Positions 7,933-17,866 are shown, counted from the stretch's first letter. The stretch is DNA of 36,886 bases from Leptospiraceae bacterium (GCA_016708435.1 JADJFV010000008.1:202501-239386); one strand, 5' to 3'. Program-made: numbers and translations. Notes: generated by a model from the sequence alone, not told the origin.

Positions 7933-9747
7933 ATGAAAGAATTCAAAGACAGGCTTTTATTTTTACTCTCTGGAATTTTATTTTTCTTTGGAATTCTAAT
8001 CATACGTGTCATCTATCTCACTTTCCTAAATGGAAATATGATCGAAGCAAAGTCAGAGCAAAGAGTTCAGCGCGGAATCATTTACGATAGACGTGGAATG
8101 GAACTCGCATTATCCCAGGACTCTTCTACGATTGGAATCAATCCCGCTAAGATCTATGACGCAGCGTTTACTGCTAATAAGCTGTCTAAATTTCTAAACA
8201 TGCCTCCCAAGAAAATCGAAGCAATGATTTTAGAGAAGGCAAATTACTTTCTATTAAAACGAGAAATCGAAAACACCACTGCTAGTAAAATTATGGAAAT
8301 GGCTCTTCCTGGTGTCCGTGTAGAAAAAGAGTATAAGCGTGTTTATCCGAACGGAACACTCGCTTCCAATCTAATCGGGTTTACGGGACTAGACGACAAC
8401 CAGTCGTTATCCGGTATCGAACTTCTCTATCACAAAGAATTACTCAGCTATGTAGATGGAGAGAGTATGCGGGGAAATGATATTTACCTCACCATTGACA
8501 GTCTCATTCAATATAGATTAGAATCCGCATTAGGAAAAGCATTTAACGAAACTAAATCCAAGAAAGGTGTTGGAGTATTCATGGATGTGAATACAGGAAA
8601 AATTTTAGCAATGGCTAGCTTTCCTAATTTTGATCCAAATCATTATTCTGATTTTCCTGTTGAGGCTACTACCAATTGGGCGATACGCTATGAATACGAG
8701 CCTGGCTCTACCATGAAAATATTCATGGCAACGATTATGCTCAATGAAAACCTGATTGATTTGAATGAAAAATTCTTTTGCCCTGGCTTTGTTGAATTTG
8801 GTAGTAGACGAGTCAATTGTGGTGACAGACATGAGATGGTTGACTTAGATGAAATTTTACAATACTCTTGCAACGTTGGAATCATCAAAGCAATCAAGAA
8901 AGTTCCCGATGAAAAAATCTACAAGTATCTAAAGAAATTAAAATTCGGCATGAAGACTGGAGTCGCAAGTGATGAGTTAAAAGGAAGACTTCCTGCTTTA
9001 AAAGATTGGACCCAAAGCACTTCTTATTATATGGCAATTGGTCAGGGCTTTTCTGTAACGCCTATTCAACTAGTATCCGCAGCAGCGGCTATTGTCAACG
9101 GTGGAAAAGTATTCACGCCAACTGTAGTCTCTCATATCACAGATTCCTATGGTGATGTGGTAAAACAATTTCAATATGAGCCCGAATACCTTGGAATCAG
9201 TGCAAGCACCACACAACATCTAATGCGAGCCATGACAAAAGTAGTAAAGCATGGAACGGGGATGAAGGCAAACACAGAAGCCGGTGGAATTATTGGAAAG
9301 ACAGGAACGAGTCAGGTATCTACTAAGGGCAAGGGTTACGAAGAAGGACTAGTAGCCGCTTCTTTTCTTGGTTTCTTTCCGGCAAATAATCCCCGCATTG
9401 TAGGACTCATTTTACTTTCAGAGCCAGAAGGAATTGTTCATTCAGGTGGAGGAATTGCCGCTCCTGTGTTTAAAGAAGTGGTAGAGAATATTATTCCTAT
9501 CATTGAATTGAGTGACTCCGCAAATTCCTATAAGCTAGAAGAGGCTAATCCTCCTAAGCCGAAAGTCGATATTACCCACATTCCCGATTTCAAAGGTAAG
9601 ACCTTAAAAGAATCCCTCGTGATTTTAAAATACTACGATATCAAATATAAAACTTATGGAAGTGGTTTTAACAAAAGACAATCACCTGCAGCAGGGGAGC
9701 CTGTCCGAAATGGTGATGTATGGCATCTATACTTTGAAAGTGAATAA
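7933..9747 (+). CDS. ftsI: Peptidoglycan transpeptidase, FtsI/PBP3-like, with C-terminal PASTA domain
   Basis: Class B penicillin-binding protein that cross-links peptidoglycan, probably at the division site. A membrane anchor spans about residues 8-30. The N-terminal dimerisation domain starts with QRGIIYDRRGMELA. The transpeptidase domain has SxxK in PGSTMK (Ser259, Lys262), SxN in YSCNVG (Ser312, Asn314) and KTG in GKTGTSQVS (Lys456-Gly458). A single PASTA domain occupies about 545-604 (IPDFKGKTLKESL). FtsI versus the sporulation-type SpoVD name cannot be settled from one gene, but a division role fits a non-sporulating spirochaete. It follows lepB closely and is followed after 2 bases by a lipoprotein gene. 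Confidence 0.9.
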   Translation: MKEFKDRLLFLLSGILFFFGILIIRVIYLTFLNGNMIEAKSEQRVQRGIIYDRRGMELALSQDSSTIGINPAKIYDAAFTANKLSKFLNMPPKKIEAMILEKANYFLLKREIENTTASKIMEMALPGVRVEKEYKRVYPNGTLASNLIGFTGLDDNQSLSGIELLYHKELLSYVDGESMRGNDIYLTIDSLIQYRLESALGKAFNETKSKKGVGVFMDVNTGKILAMASFPNFDPNHYSDFPVEATTNWAIRYEYEPGSTMKIFMATIMLNENLIDLNEKFFCPGFVEFGSRRVNCGDRHEMVDLDEILQYSCNVGIIKAIKKVPDEKIYKYLKKLKFGMKTGVASDELKGRLPALKDWTQSTSYYMAIGQGFSVTPIQLVSAAAAIVNGGKVFTPTVVSHITDSYGDVVKQFQYEPEYLGISASTTQHLMRAMTKVVKHGTGMKANTEAGGIIGKTGTSQVSTKGKGYEEGLVAASFLGFFPANNPRIVGLILLSEPEGIVHSGGGIAAPVFKEVVENIIPIIELSDSANSYKLEEANPPKPKVDITHIPDFKGKTLKESLVILKYYDIKYKTYGSGFNKRQSPAAGEPVRNGDVWHLYFESE

Positions 9748-9749
9748 TC

Positions 9750-11054
9750 GTGATTATGCGAATAGGATTAACGCTAGCTTTTCTTTTGTTTGTCAACTGT
9801 GGCACAACACTATTAACCCGACAAGATTATCGCTTCACTAGAACAGCCTTAGAAAAGAAAGAAATTGACACGGCTATCAAGCTATTTCCAAGCGAGGAGA
9901 ATAATGGCTTTATCACTTCTATGGAAAAAGCCTATTTGAAATTAATCCAGGGCAAGCCGGAAATTGATCAACTCATTCGTTATGCTGAGAAGATTGAAAA
10001 GCGAGTTCGATTCAGTGCCTCAAGAGAAATAAAGACATTTTTCTATTTAGAAACACCGGAAGGCTATTATGCATCCGAGCATGAAATCATTTGGCTTCAT
10101 ATTCTACTCAGTTGGGGATATTCTCTAAGAGGCGAATATGAAAAAGCCTATGTAGAAGCAAAAATTAGCTCTGACTTATTAAGCAATAACTGGAGCAATG
10201 AAGGACGATTTGATGATCCATTGCTTCGTGTGATTTTAGGTGGATTATGGACATTATGCGGTCACTGGGAAGAAGCACAGGTTGACTTTAGAGTAGCCCA
10301 TCAATTAGATTCAAAGCTAACTTGGGCACTTCGTCTATCTGAGTTACCTGAAGCACCAAAAGACTTTGTGTTGGTTTTAGGTGGAACAGGACCTGAGCCC
10401 GAATGGAATCCTGAATTGGAATTAAATCCACTGAGAGGTTTTCGCGGCTTAGACTTTAAAACCAACTCCGCCAAAAGCCGATTAACCGTTCGAGATGCAA
10501 CTGGTAAAATTGTGGAAATGCAAATCACTCCCGATGCATCGAATTGGTATAAGCGTCATCAAATTAGAGACAATGAAATTCAAGACTTAATCAAAGATTC
10601 TATCTATGGACAAACGATTGCATTGACAGCAGTGAAAGAAGGCGGCAGATCTATATTAGGCGTTACCGCTGGTGTGTTAGTTGCTACAGGTGGAATTGTG
10701 CTTGGTGGAGGAATTATTTATGTTTCTGTCAAATATGGATCAGGAAATTCGGCGGGTGATGGAGTAGTGCTAGGCTTTCTCGTTATGGGGGCAGGTATCG
10801 CAAAAGGTTACGAAATTGCAAACGATTCTATCGAGACAAGTATTCGAAATACAAAGAAGGAATTAGATATTTCAAATGAATACCGCTTTGTTCGCTTTCT
10901 TCCTGAATATGCTTGGGTAGGTTACAGTCAACAGAAGCTAAAGATGCCTCTGAAAATTACAAATCAAAGTGGAATCGGCTCTGAAATAGAACAAAGCAAA
11001 AATGCAACGATAGTGTCTATTGACTATTTGCCGGATGTAGAAGAGAAAAAGTAA
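9750..11054 (+). CDS. TPR-like lipoprotein of unknown function
   Basis: A predicted lipoprotein of about 434 residues. The leader is LTLAFLLFVNCGT with a lipobox-type Cys near residue 18. The middle is helical with TPR character (GEYEKAYVEAKISSDLL; GHWEEAQVDFRVAHQLDSK). A glycine-rich hydrophobic stretch near 300-355 (GVLVATGGIVLGGGIIY) could insert in a membrane. GTG at 9750 or ATG at 9756 could be the start; both leave the leader intact. It begins 2 bases after ftsI stops, so co-transcription is likely, which suggests an envelope role. I recognise no catalytic motif. Confidence 0.7.
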   Translation: MIMRIGLTLAFLLFVNCGTTLLTRQDYRFTRTALEKKEIDTAIKLFPSEENNGFITSMEKAYLKLIQGKPEIDQLIRYAEKIEKRVRFSASREIKTFFYLETPEGYYASEHEIIWLHILLSWGYSLRGEYEKAYVEAKISSDLLSNNWSNEGRFDDPLLRVILGGLWTLCGHWEEAQVDFRVAHQLDSKLTWALRLSELPEAPKDFVLVLGGTGPEPEWNPELELNPLRGFRGLDFKTNSAKSRLTVRDATGKIVEMQITPDASNWYKRHQIRDNEIQDLIKDSIYGQTIALTAVKEGGRSILGVTAGVLVATGGIVLGGGIIYVSVKYGSGNSAGDGVVLGFLVMGAGIAKGYEIANDSIETSIRNTKKELDISNEYRFVRFLPEYAWVGYSQQKLKMPLKITNQSGIGSEIEQSKNATIVSIDYLPDVEEKK

Positions 11055-11060
11055 GTAGGA

Positions 11061-11288
11061 TTACATCTTACCAAGCACTAGCTTCAAAAAAACATCATAC
11101 GCAGGGCGGAAAATTTTACCTTCATAATATGTATCTTTCCCTTTCTTGACTTTGTACATGTCTTTTACTTTTGCAATGGTTACATATCCTTCTTTCTTGA
11201 CTACACCTGTATCAAGACTTTGTTGAATATCTTTTATGATCGTTGGGGTTCTGTTGGATAAAACTTTTTTTGGTTTCTTCATTTTCAA
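11061..11288 (-). CDS. Small lysine-rich hypothetical protein
   Basis: A 75-residue basic protein beginning MKMKKPKKVLSN and ending FLKLVLGKM. No family is recognised. It faces the lipoprotein gene tail to tail with 6 bases between them. The leader on the minus strand is AT-rich with no strong ribosome binding site. Codon choice resembles that of its neighbours. It may be a small DNA- or RNA-binding protein, but nothing in the sequence shows this. Confidence 0.5.
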   Translation of the reverse strand: MKMKKPKKVLSNRTPTIIKDIQQSLDTGVVKKEGYVTIAKVKDMYKVKKGKDTYYEGKIFRPAYDVFLKLVLGKM

Positions 11289-11376
11289 TTTTGTATGTTT
11301 TTAGAATATACTCATAGTGCAAGACATTTTTTGGTATTTTAAAAATGTCCAATTTGCACAAGATAACCGTTATTAG

Positions 11377-12213
11377 TCATATTTCTCCCAAGACCTCGGC
11401 TTTCTTAATTTCATAGTCTTCTTTGTTGATTAGCCCCTTCTTATATAAATTCTGTATTTCTTTTAGCCGCTTTTCTCGAATTTTAGTGGTTTCCTTTTCT
11501 GCTTCTTGCGGCTTGCCTTTACTAGCCGCTATTGCTTTTTCTAAATTCACTTGTATCCAATGGTGGTTGTTTTGAGTCTCTGGTTTTGTATTATTTGCCT
11601 TTGACGGTAAATTGTTTTTATCCTCACAAGTAGGATCTTTCTTAAATTGAAAAGCTGATTCTAGTTTGCCTGCAAACGTAAGCGGTTTTTCTTTTTTGCA
11701 CTCCACTGCAAAGAAACTAGGATTTGCCCAATCTGTAAAAGTAAATTGGTTTCCGAAATTAATATTATTGTTTACCTCTTCAAAAATAATTTGAATTGTA
11801 TTCTCGTTTCGATTCATATAAAATGTTGATCTAAAAATTCTAGAATAAGGAGAGAGCTTATCCTCTTCTTTTACTATCAGAAAGAAAGTCTTATCTTTAT
11901 TAGCCGGACTTAGAATTTGTTTTAGAACGGGAAGCATTTCTTCTATCGTTTCTGGGCTCCAGAGATTTTCTTTATCATTGACTCTTAAAAAAAATCTCTC
12001 TTTGCGGATTGTATAAAGAATACTTTCCAGCAATTTCTCATCCACTTGGATTACAACTCCTGAAGTAGGCAGAGAAATTTCTTTTGGACTTTTATCCAAT
12101 TTATAAACCGCAACATTCTGACTCGAATAATAGAGTTGGCTTTGCAATCCTCTTTCAAGAGAAATACAATTGATGCTAAAAAGTAAAATTGGAAATAGTA
12201 AATTGATTTTCAT
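11377..12213 (-). CDS. Lipoprotein with C-terminal SHOCT-like motif
   Basis: Starting at ATG 12213 gives the leader MKINLLFPILLFSINCISL with a lipobox Cys at residue 16; the upstream ATG at 12243 would put ten polar residues before it and is less likely. The body is a mixed alpha/beta domain that I do not recognise. The last about 35 residues (REKRLKEIQNLYKKGLINKE then DYEIKKAEVLGEI) resemble a SHOCT motif, a short oligomerisation/binding module found at C-termini. The gene is divergent from the TPR gene, with only 28 bases between the two start codons. Confidence 0.7.
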   Translation of the reverse strand: MKINLLFPILLFSINCISLERGLQSQLYYSSQNVAVYKLDKSPKEISLPTSGVVIQVDEKLLESILYTIRKERFFLRVNDKENLWSPETIEEMLPVLKQILSPANKDKTFFLIVKEEDKLSPYSRIFRSTFYMNRNENTIQIIFEEVNNNINFGNQFTFTDWANPSFFAVECKKEKPLTFAGKLESAFQFKKDPTCEDKNNLPSKANNTKPETQNNHHWIQVNLEKAIAASKGKPQEAEKETTKIREKRLKEIQNLYKKGLINKEDYEIKKAEVLGEI

Positions 12214-12241
12214 AAAACGATTCTCTTCAATTATAGCATAC

Positions 12242-13966
12242 ATGCATCTATTTATTCGATTTTTTTTATTATTATTTCTGATTTTTCAGTTTCCCATACT
12301 CGCAGGTATCAAAGAAGCCAAAAAAGCTTACGCCCAGAAACAATTTCAAAAAGCGATTAAGCTTTTTACCGAATACTCCAAAGAAAATCCTTCTGATGGA
12401 GAGCCTTATATGTTTATGGGTTACATCTATGAATCCCAAAAAGATTTTCCTAGGTCGATGATTATGTTTCGTCGTGCAGTCGAATTAAATCTAAATCCAA
12501 AACAAAGAAAGACAAGTTATCTAAAAATTATTTTATTCTATAATTATCATCAGGGCTGGGACATTGTTGCGCATTATTCCAATAAGCTCCTGAGACTAGA
12601 TCCAGACAATAAAGAAGTCGCTCGTATGAGAGACCGCGCTTACGGAAATAAAGGTCATGATCCAGGAAGTATGAGCATTGCTAGATTGGAAGATACCAAA
12701 CCCAAGCAAAAAAAAAACTCGGAAGAGACGGACAGCAAGCTGAAGGAAAACAAAGAGAAGGAAAGGGAACGAGAGAGAGAGCCCGAGAAAGAAAGAGAGA
12801 AATCCCAATTAGCTTCCGAAAAGCCGAATCGAAAGACCAGCGAGGAAAAAAACTGGGAGCTCTCCCTAAAATACTTCAAGCTCGAGGATTATCCAAAAGC
12901 GGACAAGATCATGCAAGAACTCCTAGTCCAAAGCCCAAACAATAAAAACTATCTCTACAAAGCAGGCATCGCCAAATTACGATTAGGCGAATACGAGAAG
13001 GCTTTGAAATACTTTGAAGCCTCTAAGAAATTAACCACCGAGAAAGATAAAATGCTTCTCTATTATCTAACTCTCAATGAAGGACAGGCAAATCAAAAAC
13101 TCGGTAATACAAACACTGCCATTGCACTCTACAAAAAAGCTTATTCCTATAACAACTCACCAGTCCTACTTCCTGTTCTTGCCAGACTCTATTTTGAGAA
13201 TGGATATTTTAACGAAGCAATTAAAACCTGCGACCAAGCACTTGAATCTGATATGAATAACTTAGAGGCTAATATGTATAAGTCTCTTTCTCTACTCAGT
13301 CTTGGTAAAAAGAAAAATGGAATGAAGGGACTCTTAGAATTTGCTAAAAGACTAAAACGTCTTCATCCAGACATTAATACGGTTCCTGATAAATTTCACG
13401 AAGGACTACTTCAACTCGGAATGTTTTATTCCAATCGAATTAAGTATAAGCTTTCTCTAAAGTATCTGACACAAGTGTCTTCTACAAGAAGTAAATCACC
13501 TAAGTTTAATTTTTCTCTTGGTAAGACGTATTTTTATACAAAGAAGTATGAACTCGCAATAGTCTTTCTTGAAAAAGTGCCTGAGATTCCTGCCGCAAAC
13601 TATCTATTAGCCAAATACTACGCAAAAGAAAATAATACAAATAAAGCGAAGGAATTTTTAACAAAGGCAGCCAATACAAAAGAAATTTATTGGATTAAAC
13701 CAAAGATTGATCCTTATTTCAAGGATATAATTAAGAATCCAGAAATGGCTACATTTATCGAAACGAGAGGAGTTAAAATTCCTCCTGCAAAACAAGAATT
13801 ACCTGTAACGAACGAAAAGAAAATAGAGCCTACTATCATTCCTAAAATTGATCCTCCGGCGATAAAACCTGAAACTTTACCAACGAAAGATCCAAATTCT
13901 ACTCAACCAACAATAGAATCTACGCCTATTCCTAATTTGCCGCAGAATCCAGAAGGTGAGAAGTAG
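12242..13966 (+). CDS. Exported TPR-repeat protein with charged linker and proline-rich tail
   Basis: ATG at 12242 starts a normal signal peptide (MHLFIRFFLLLFLIFQF, then ILAG); the longer frame from 12170 would add a tail before it. Two TPRs follow (about 25-125), then a highly charged linker (KEKEREREREPEKEREK) and a second block of five or more TPR-like units (about 200-480). The tail is rich in Pro, Thr and Ile and looks disordered. Such proteins scaffold complexes in the periplasm; no partner can be named. Its 5' end overlaps the likely promoter of the divergent lipoprotein gene. Confidence 0.75.
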   Translation: MHLFIRFFLLLFLIFQFPILAGIKEAKKAYAQKQFQKAIKLFTEYSKENPSDGEPYMFMGYIYESQKDFPRSMIMFRRAVELNLNPKQRKTSYLKIILFYNYHQGWDIVAHYSNKLLRLDPDNKEVARMRDRAYGNKGHDPGSMSIARLEDTKPKQKKNSEETDSKLKENKEKEREREREPEKEREKSQLASEKPNRKTSEEKNWELSLKYFKLEDYPKADKIMQELLVQSPNNKNYLYKAGIAKLRLGEYEKALKYFEASKKLTTEKDKMLLYYLTLNEGQANQKLGNTNTAIALYKKAYSYNNSPVLLPVLARLYFENGYFNEAIKTCDQALESDMNNLEANMYKSLSLLSLGKKKNGMKGLLEFAKRLKRLHPDINTVPDKFHEGLLQLGMFYSNRIKYKLSLKYLTQVSSTRSKSPKFNFSLGKTYFYTKKYELAIVFLEKVPEIPAANYLLAKYYAKENNTNKAKEFLTKAANTKEIYWIKPKIDPYFKDIIKNPEMATFIETRGVKIPPAKQELPVTNEKKIEPTIIPKIDPPAIKPETLPTKDPNSTQPTIESTPIPNLPQNPEGEK

Positions 13967-13982
13967 ATTTTAAAAGATGTGG

Positions 13983-15155
13983 TCAAGGAGGTGGTCCACT
14001 GCCACCGGTAGTTGCTGTCCCAGTGCCGGTCGTTCCTCCACTCGTTGTTCCTGTTCCTCCTGCACTACCACCTTGCGATTGGCAAAGAGTAATCGTTGAG
14101 CTAGATGCAGAAAGCATTTTTATATAATCCTGAGTGGTAAGATTATAACTAGTAGAAACGGCTAATCCATTGTAACTGCCAGAAGCAGAAGCACCGGATT
14201 CGTAACTTCCAGCACTATAGCAACTAGTAGAAGATCCAGCAGTGGCTATCAAAGTCTGGCTACTATTAATTATCCCCGTTTCTGCTAGATTCAAAGTTGC
14301 TGCCTGGGCTGAATCTACAACTAAGTTGGAAGAGGCAATATTATCCGAATAACTAGAATAATTTGTAATCGTTGAAATGGTTTGTCTTGTTGTGGATGTA
14401 TACTTTGCCGTGGTGCTACCTGTTATACTTTGATTGATATTCGAAACGGAAATATTTCCTGACAGGGTTGTGGTTTTATATGTAGTAGCCGCAGTCTTTG
14501 TAAATGCATCTATGTCCAGGTATTTGATAGTAGCATTTGTAAAAACAATCTGTAAACTTCCAGTAATAGTGTAGGTTGCATTTAATGTCTGTGTATAGCT
14601 CGTGGTTAGATTTGTCGGATAAGTGCAACTAAATGTAATCTTGGTAGTAATGTTCGGAGTAATCGTATAAGAACCAGTCGGCTGAGAACTCGGTTGAGTC
14701 GGGCAAACGGTTGTTGTCCCCGTAGTGGATAAACAGATTTGACTTGCTGTGGTATATATGCCTGTAACTGTTTGGGTTGTTCCATTGCATGTTGTTGTAG
14801 AATTAAAATTGACTCTTGCTTGTGTCAAAGATTTAGAATTTCTAATTGCGTCTTTTAGTGCAGGCTCAACGATATTAGCCGCAAGTGTGGTAGCTCCTGT
14901 ATTGGAAGAACTTATTGCTGAACTAGTTGCGCTAGAAAGGGCTGATGCTCCTTGAATAGATGCAGTGGAGCCTGATGTTATATTTGGATATTGGCTTGCT
15001 ACTGTGGGAGGAGCCTTATAACTTAATTTTATAAGTCCAGCAATGAATGTATAATTATCCTTTGGGAGTTTAGTGCAAGCAAATCCAAATAGACTGAATA
15101 CTAAAAGTAGAGCGTTTTTTTGAAGTGTTAAATAAGGGAAGGTTTTTATTTTCAT
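13983..15155 (-). CDS. Ser/Thr-rich surface lipoprotein
   Basis: The leader NALLLVFSLFGFACTKLP has a lipobox Cys at about residue 27. The remaining about 360 residues are dominated by Ser, Thr, Ala and Gly with few charges, resembling a beta-rich, repeat-like exported adhesin or stalk. The C-terminus is a low-complexity TSGGTTGTGTATTGGSGPPP tail. A cluster of Cys near 118-185 (CNGTTQ, QICLST, CPTQ, FSCTY) may form disulfides. No enzymatic motif is seen. It is convergent with the TPR gene, 16 bases away. Surface exposure is inferred from composition only. Confidence 0.7.
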   Translation of the reverse strand: MKIKTFPYLTLQKNALLLVFSLFGFACTKLPKDNYTFIAGLIKLSYKAPPTVASQYPNITSGSTASIQGASALSSATSSAISSSNTGATTLAANIVEPALKDAIRNSKSLTQARVNFNSTTTCNGTTQTVTGIYTTASQICLSTTGTTTVCPTQPSSQPTGSYTITPNITTKITFSCTYPTNLTTSYTQTLNATYTITGSLQIVFTNATIKYLDIDAFTKTAATTYKTTTLSGNISVSNINQSITGSTTAKYTSTTRQTISTITNYSSYSDNIASSNLVVDSAQAATLNLAETGIINSSQTLIATAGSSTSCYSAGSYESGASASGSYNGLAVSTSYNLTTQDYIKMLSASSSTITLCQSQGGSAGGTGTTSGGTTGTGTATTGGSGPPP

Positions 15156-15474
15156 TTTGAATCTCTGATGTATTAATAAGATAATTCAAAAGAGTTCTAA
15201 ATAACTCAAGAGAAAAAAATTAACAACTCAGATTGCCACAGAGGCACTGAGACACAGAGAGGTTTTAAGAGGGCAGTTGCACGAAATATAGTTTGGGTTC
15301 CTAATTCAGGCTTGTTGTCCTGCAATTATGAGGTAATATTAAATCCCTAATCTTTCATCAGTTCGTTTTAAGTTGATGCACATGAATAAAAATAGCACAA
15401 ATTCATAATCCTGTGCCGGCGTTTACACTGAGCAGGGTCGAAGTGTGGCAGACCATATTGACTAGTTACCTTTT
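15156..15474. other. Intergenic region with dispersed repeat
   Basis: About 320 bases without a gene. At 15234-15262 it contains TGCCACAGAGGCACTGAG followed by ACACAGAGAGG, an inverted relative of the sequence near 7078-7106. Nothing else was recognised. Confidence 0.6.
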
Positions 15475-16425
15475 TTACACATACCCAAAATACGTATGAT
15501 TGATTTCATCTCCAATGTCAATTAGGTCGTTGATAAAATTAGTGAGGTATTCATGTAAGCCAAAGTAGAAAATCTCGTCCGCGTTGCTGTAAGCGATTTG
15601 ATAGTAGAGCTTTCCCATTTTTTGTTCTGCTTTATTGGCAAAGAACTTCTCTCTCACAGTAGAAATATGACGAAAGGACTGCAATGCTCTTTCCATGCAG
15701 AATAGCAGAGAACGAGGAAGTTGCGGATTGAATATCAAAAGCTCAGCAATTTGAATAGGGGTGATTTTAATATTATAATGTTGTAGATACGCTTCGTAAG
15801 CTCCTGTAGAGTCGAGTAGAGTCTTCCACTGATAAATGTCTAGCGGATTACCGACATCTTCCACACGAGGAAGAGGAATATGATACTTTACATCTAAAAT
15901 CCGTGCAATCTGATCTGCTCGCTCTAAGTATTTTCCTGCTCGCATGAAATGATAACCCTTCCCGCGAAACATTGTAATCTCAGTTGCGCCTTCGAATAAG
16001 TAGCTTCTCTGGCGGATAAAGTTAAATAGCTTGTCAGGACCTTCCTTTCGAACTAAGTCCATGTTGAATTTATTTAATTCATGGTAAGTGACGTTCATGA
16101 TTTCCCAGCTTTCTTTTGAAATCATGTCTCTCACACCGCGTGCATTTTCACGAGCTCTATTGATACACTCCAAAATGGAATTCGGATTTTCCGGTGAGAA
16201 AATTAGAAAATCTATTACATTATCTGAGGAAGCTTCTTTGTGAACTTTATAAAAAGGACTAAGCTGACCTACTGCGTTTAGAATAGGTTCCCAATTGTTA
16301 AATCCATATAAATCAGCTTCTAATGATGCTGAATGCTGCACCTGCAAACTGATAGAAATACCCTCTGCACGCTCAACAAATCTTCCTAACCAAAATAGTG
16401 ATTCTGCAATTCTACTAAGCATCAT
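15475..16425 (-). CDS. Alpha-E domain protein (DUF403)
   Basis: All-helical protein of the Alpha-E family. The family start motif MLSRIAESLFWLGRFVERAE is intact, and further hallmarks are ARGVRDMISKESWEIMN and MRAGKYLERADQIARILD. In many bacteria these proteins are encoded next to a circularly permuted ATP-grasp enzyme and often a transglutaminase-like peptidase, and are thought to act with them in making or modifying a peptide. Here the gene starts 1 base after the stop of such an ATP-grasp gene, so the two are translationally coupled. Either of two adjacent ATGs (16425, 16422) could be used. Its own biochemical activity is unknown. Confidence 0.88.
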   Translation of the reverse strand: MMLSRIAESLFWLGRFVERAEGISISLQVQHSASLEADLYGFNNWEPILNAVGQLSPFYKVHKEASSDNVIDFLIFSPENPNSILECINRARENARGVRDMISKESWEIMNVTYHELNKFNMDLVRKEGPDKLFNFIRQRSYLFEGATEITMFRGKGYHFMRAGKYLERADQIARILDVKYHIPLPRVEDVGNPLDIYQWKTLLDSTGAYEAYLQHYNIKITPIQIAELLIFNPQLPRSLLFCMERALQSFRHISTVREKFFANKAEQKMGKLYYQIAYSNADEIFYFGLHEYLTNFINDLIDIGDEINHTYFGYV

Positions 16426-16426
16426 A

Positions 16427-17866
16427 TTAACTTACCACCCATGTATCTTTACTTCCGCCTCCCTGAGAAGAATTTACAACAAGAGAGCCTTTCTTTAAGG
16501 CTACTCGTGTTAGTCCCCCTGGGATGAGTTGAATTCCTCTTGGAGAATAGATTGCAAAGGGTCTAAGATCAATATGCCGCGGTTCAATGCTTCCGTTAAA
16601 AAAACAAGGGGCTGTGGATAGATTAATAGTAGGTTGTGCAATATAATTTCTAGGATTTTCCATGACTTTTGTTTTATAGGCTTCGATTTCTTCGCTTGAA
16701 GAATCTCTACCAATTAACATTCCGTAGCCACCAGATTGATTTGTTGCTTTAACTACGAGTTCGTTCATTTTAGAAAATGCTTCTTGTCTCTCTTCTTCAA
16801 TTCCAAGACGGTATGTAGGAATGTTTTTTAGAATAGGGGTTTCATTCAAGTAATATTTAATCATATCAGGAACGTAAGAATATACTGCTTTATCATCCGC
16901 TACTCCATTGCCAATTGCATTGACTAATACTACGTTGCCTCTCTTATAAGCTTCAAATAATCCCGGAACACCAAGGACAGAATCTTTTCTAAAGACGAGT
17001 GGATCTATGAAAGAATCATCGACTCGTTTATAAATAACGTCTACTTGCTTTAAGCCATCGATTGTTTTCATGTATACTTTGTAATCAGAAACGATTAAGT
17101 CGTAGCTTTCTACTAGCTGGATTCCCATTTGCGATGCGAGAAAAATATGCTCGTAATAAGCAGAATTATAAACGCCCGGAGTGAGTAAAACGATTGTTGG
17201 CTTCTCTTTATCACTAGGAGCCAATTGCATGAGCATATCATGAAAAATAGCAGGGTAAGAGTCAACTCGTAGGACAGAACTTTCCTTGAATATCTCAGGA
17301 AAGATTCTTTTCATAATGATTCTGTTTTCCAATACATAGGAAATTCCAGAAGGGGTTCTTAGATTGTCCTCTAACACAAAGTATCCGCCATCTGAGTCGC
17401 GGATAATGTCAATTCCAGAAATATGAGTGTAAATATTATGAGGAACCTTTACACCTACCATCTCAGGAATGAAATCTGGACAAGAATAGATTAATTCGCC
17501 AGGAATAATTTTATCTTTGATGATATCCCCTTTAGAATAGATATCCGTTAAGAATAAATTTAAGGCTTTGATTCGTTGTTGAAGTCCTGTTTCAATCACA
17601 TCCCATTCTGCTTTTTGGATGATACGTGGAATCAAATCGAAAGGAAAAATTCTCTCGATTCCTTTTCCATCGCTGTACACTGTGAAGGTAATTCCTTGAT
17701 TGATGGATACTAATTTTGCTAGAATCTCTTTTTGCTTAAACTCACCTATACCAAGAGTTCCTAGAATATCGAATACGTCCTTGTAATGCTCTCTTGGTTT
17801 TTCCATTTCATGAAACATCTCATCATACGCTTTGGAATGATCGGGGTAATTCATTTTTATACTCAT
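16427..17866 (-). CDS. Circularly permuted ATP-grasp protein (DUF404/DUF407)
   Basis: Predicted ATP-dependent carboxylate-amine/peptide ligase of the permuted ATP-grasp type. Recognisable segments: HISGIDIIRDSDGGYFVLED and NLRTPSGISYVLENR (about 145-180), VVLVNAIGNGVADDKAVYSY, LVVKATNQSGGYGMLIG (glycine-rich ATP loop), and IDLRPFAIY near the end. The 479-residue length is normal. It is the first gene of a two-gene operon with the Alpha-E protein; the transglutaminase-like third member often found nearby is absent from this window. Comparative studies of ATP-grasp ligases predict that the set makes or attaches a small peptide tag, but no product is known. Confidence 0.88.
   Translation of the reverse strand: MSIKMNYPDHSKAYDEMFHEMEKPREHYKDVFDILGTLGIGEFKQKEILAKLVSINQGITFTVYSDGKGIERIFPFDLIPRIIQKAEWDVIETGLQQRIKALNLFLTDIYSKGDIIKDKIIPGELIYSCPDFIPEMVGVKVPHNIYTHISGIDIIRDSDGGYFVLEDNLRTPSGISYVLENRIIMKRIFPEIFKESSVLRVDSYPAIFHDMLMQLAPSDKEKPTIVLLTPGVYNSAYYEHIFLASQMGIQLVESYDLIVSDYKVYMKTIDGLKQVDVIYKRVDDSFIDPLVFRKDSVLGVPGLFEAYKRGNVVLVNAIGNGVADDKAVYSYVPDMIKYYLNETPILKNIPTYRLGIEEERQEAFSKMNELVVKATNQSGGYGMLIGRDSSSEEIEAYKTKVMENPRNYIAQPTINLSTAPCFFNGSIEPRHIDLRPFAIYSPRGIQLIPGGLTRVALKKGSLVVNSSQGGGSKDTWVVS

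Noticed and set aside
12596..12879. Minus-strand frames rich in Phe, Leu and Ser
   Set aside because: They are antisense to the Lys/Glu/Arg linker of the TPR gene, which produces such shadows.
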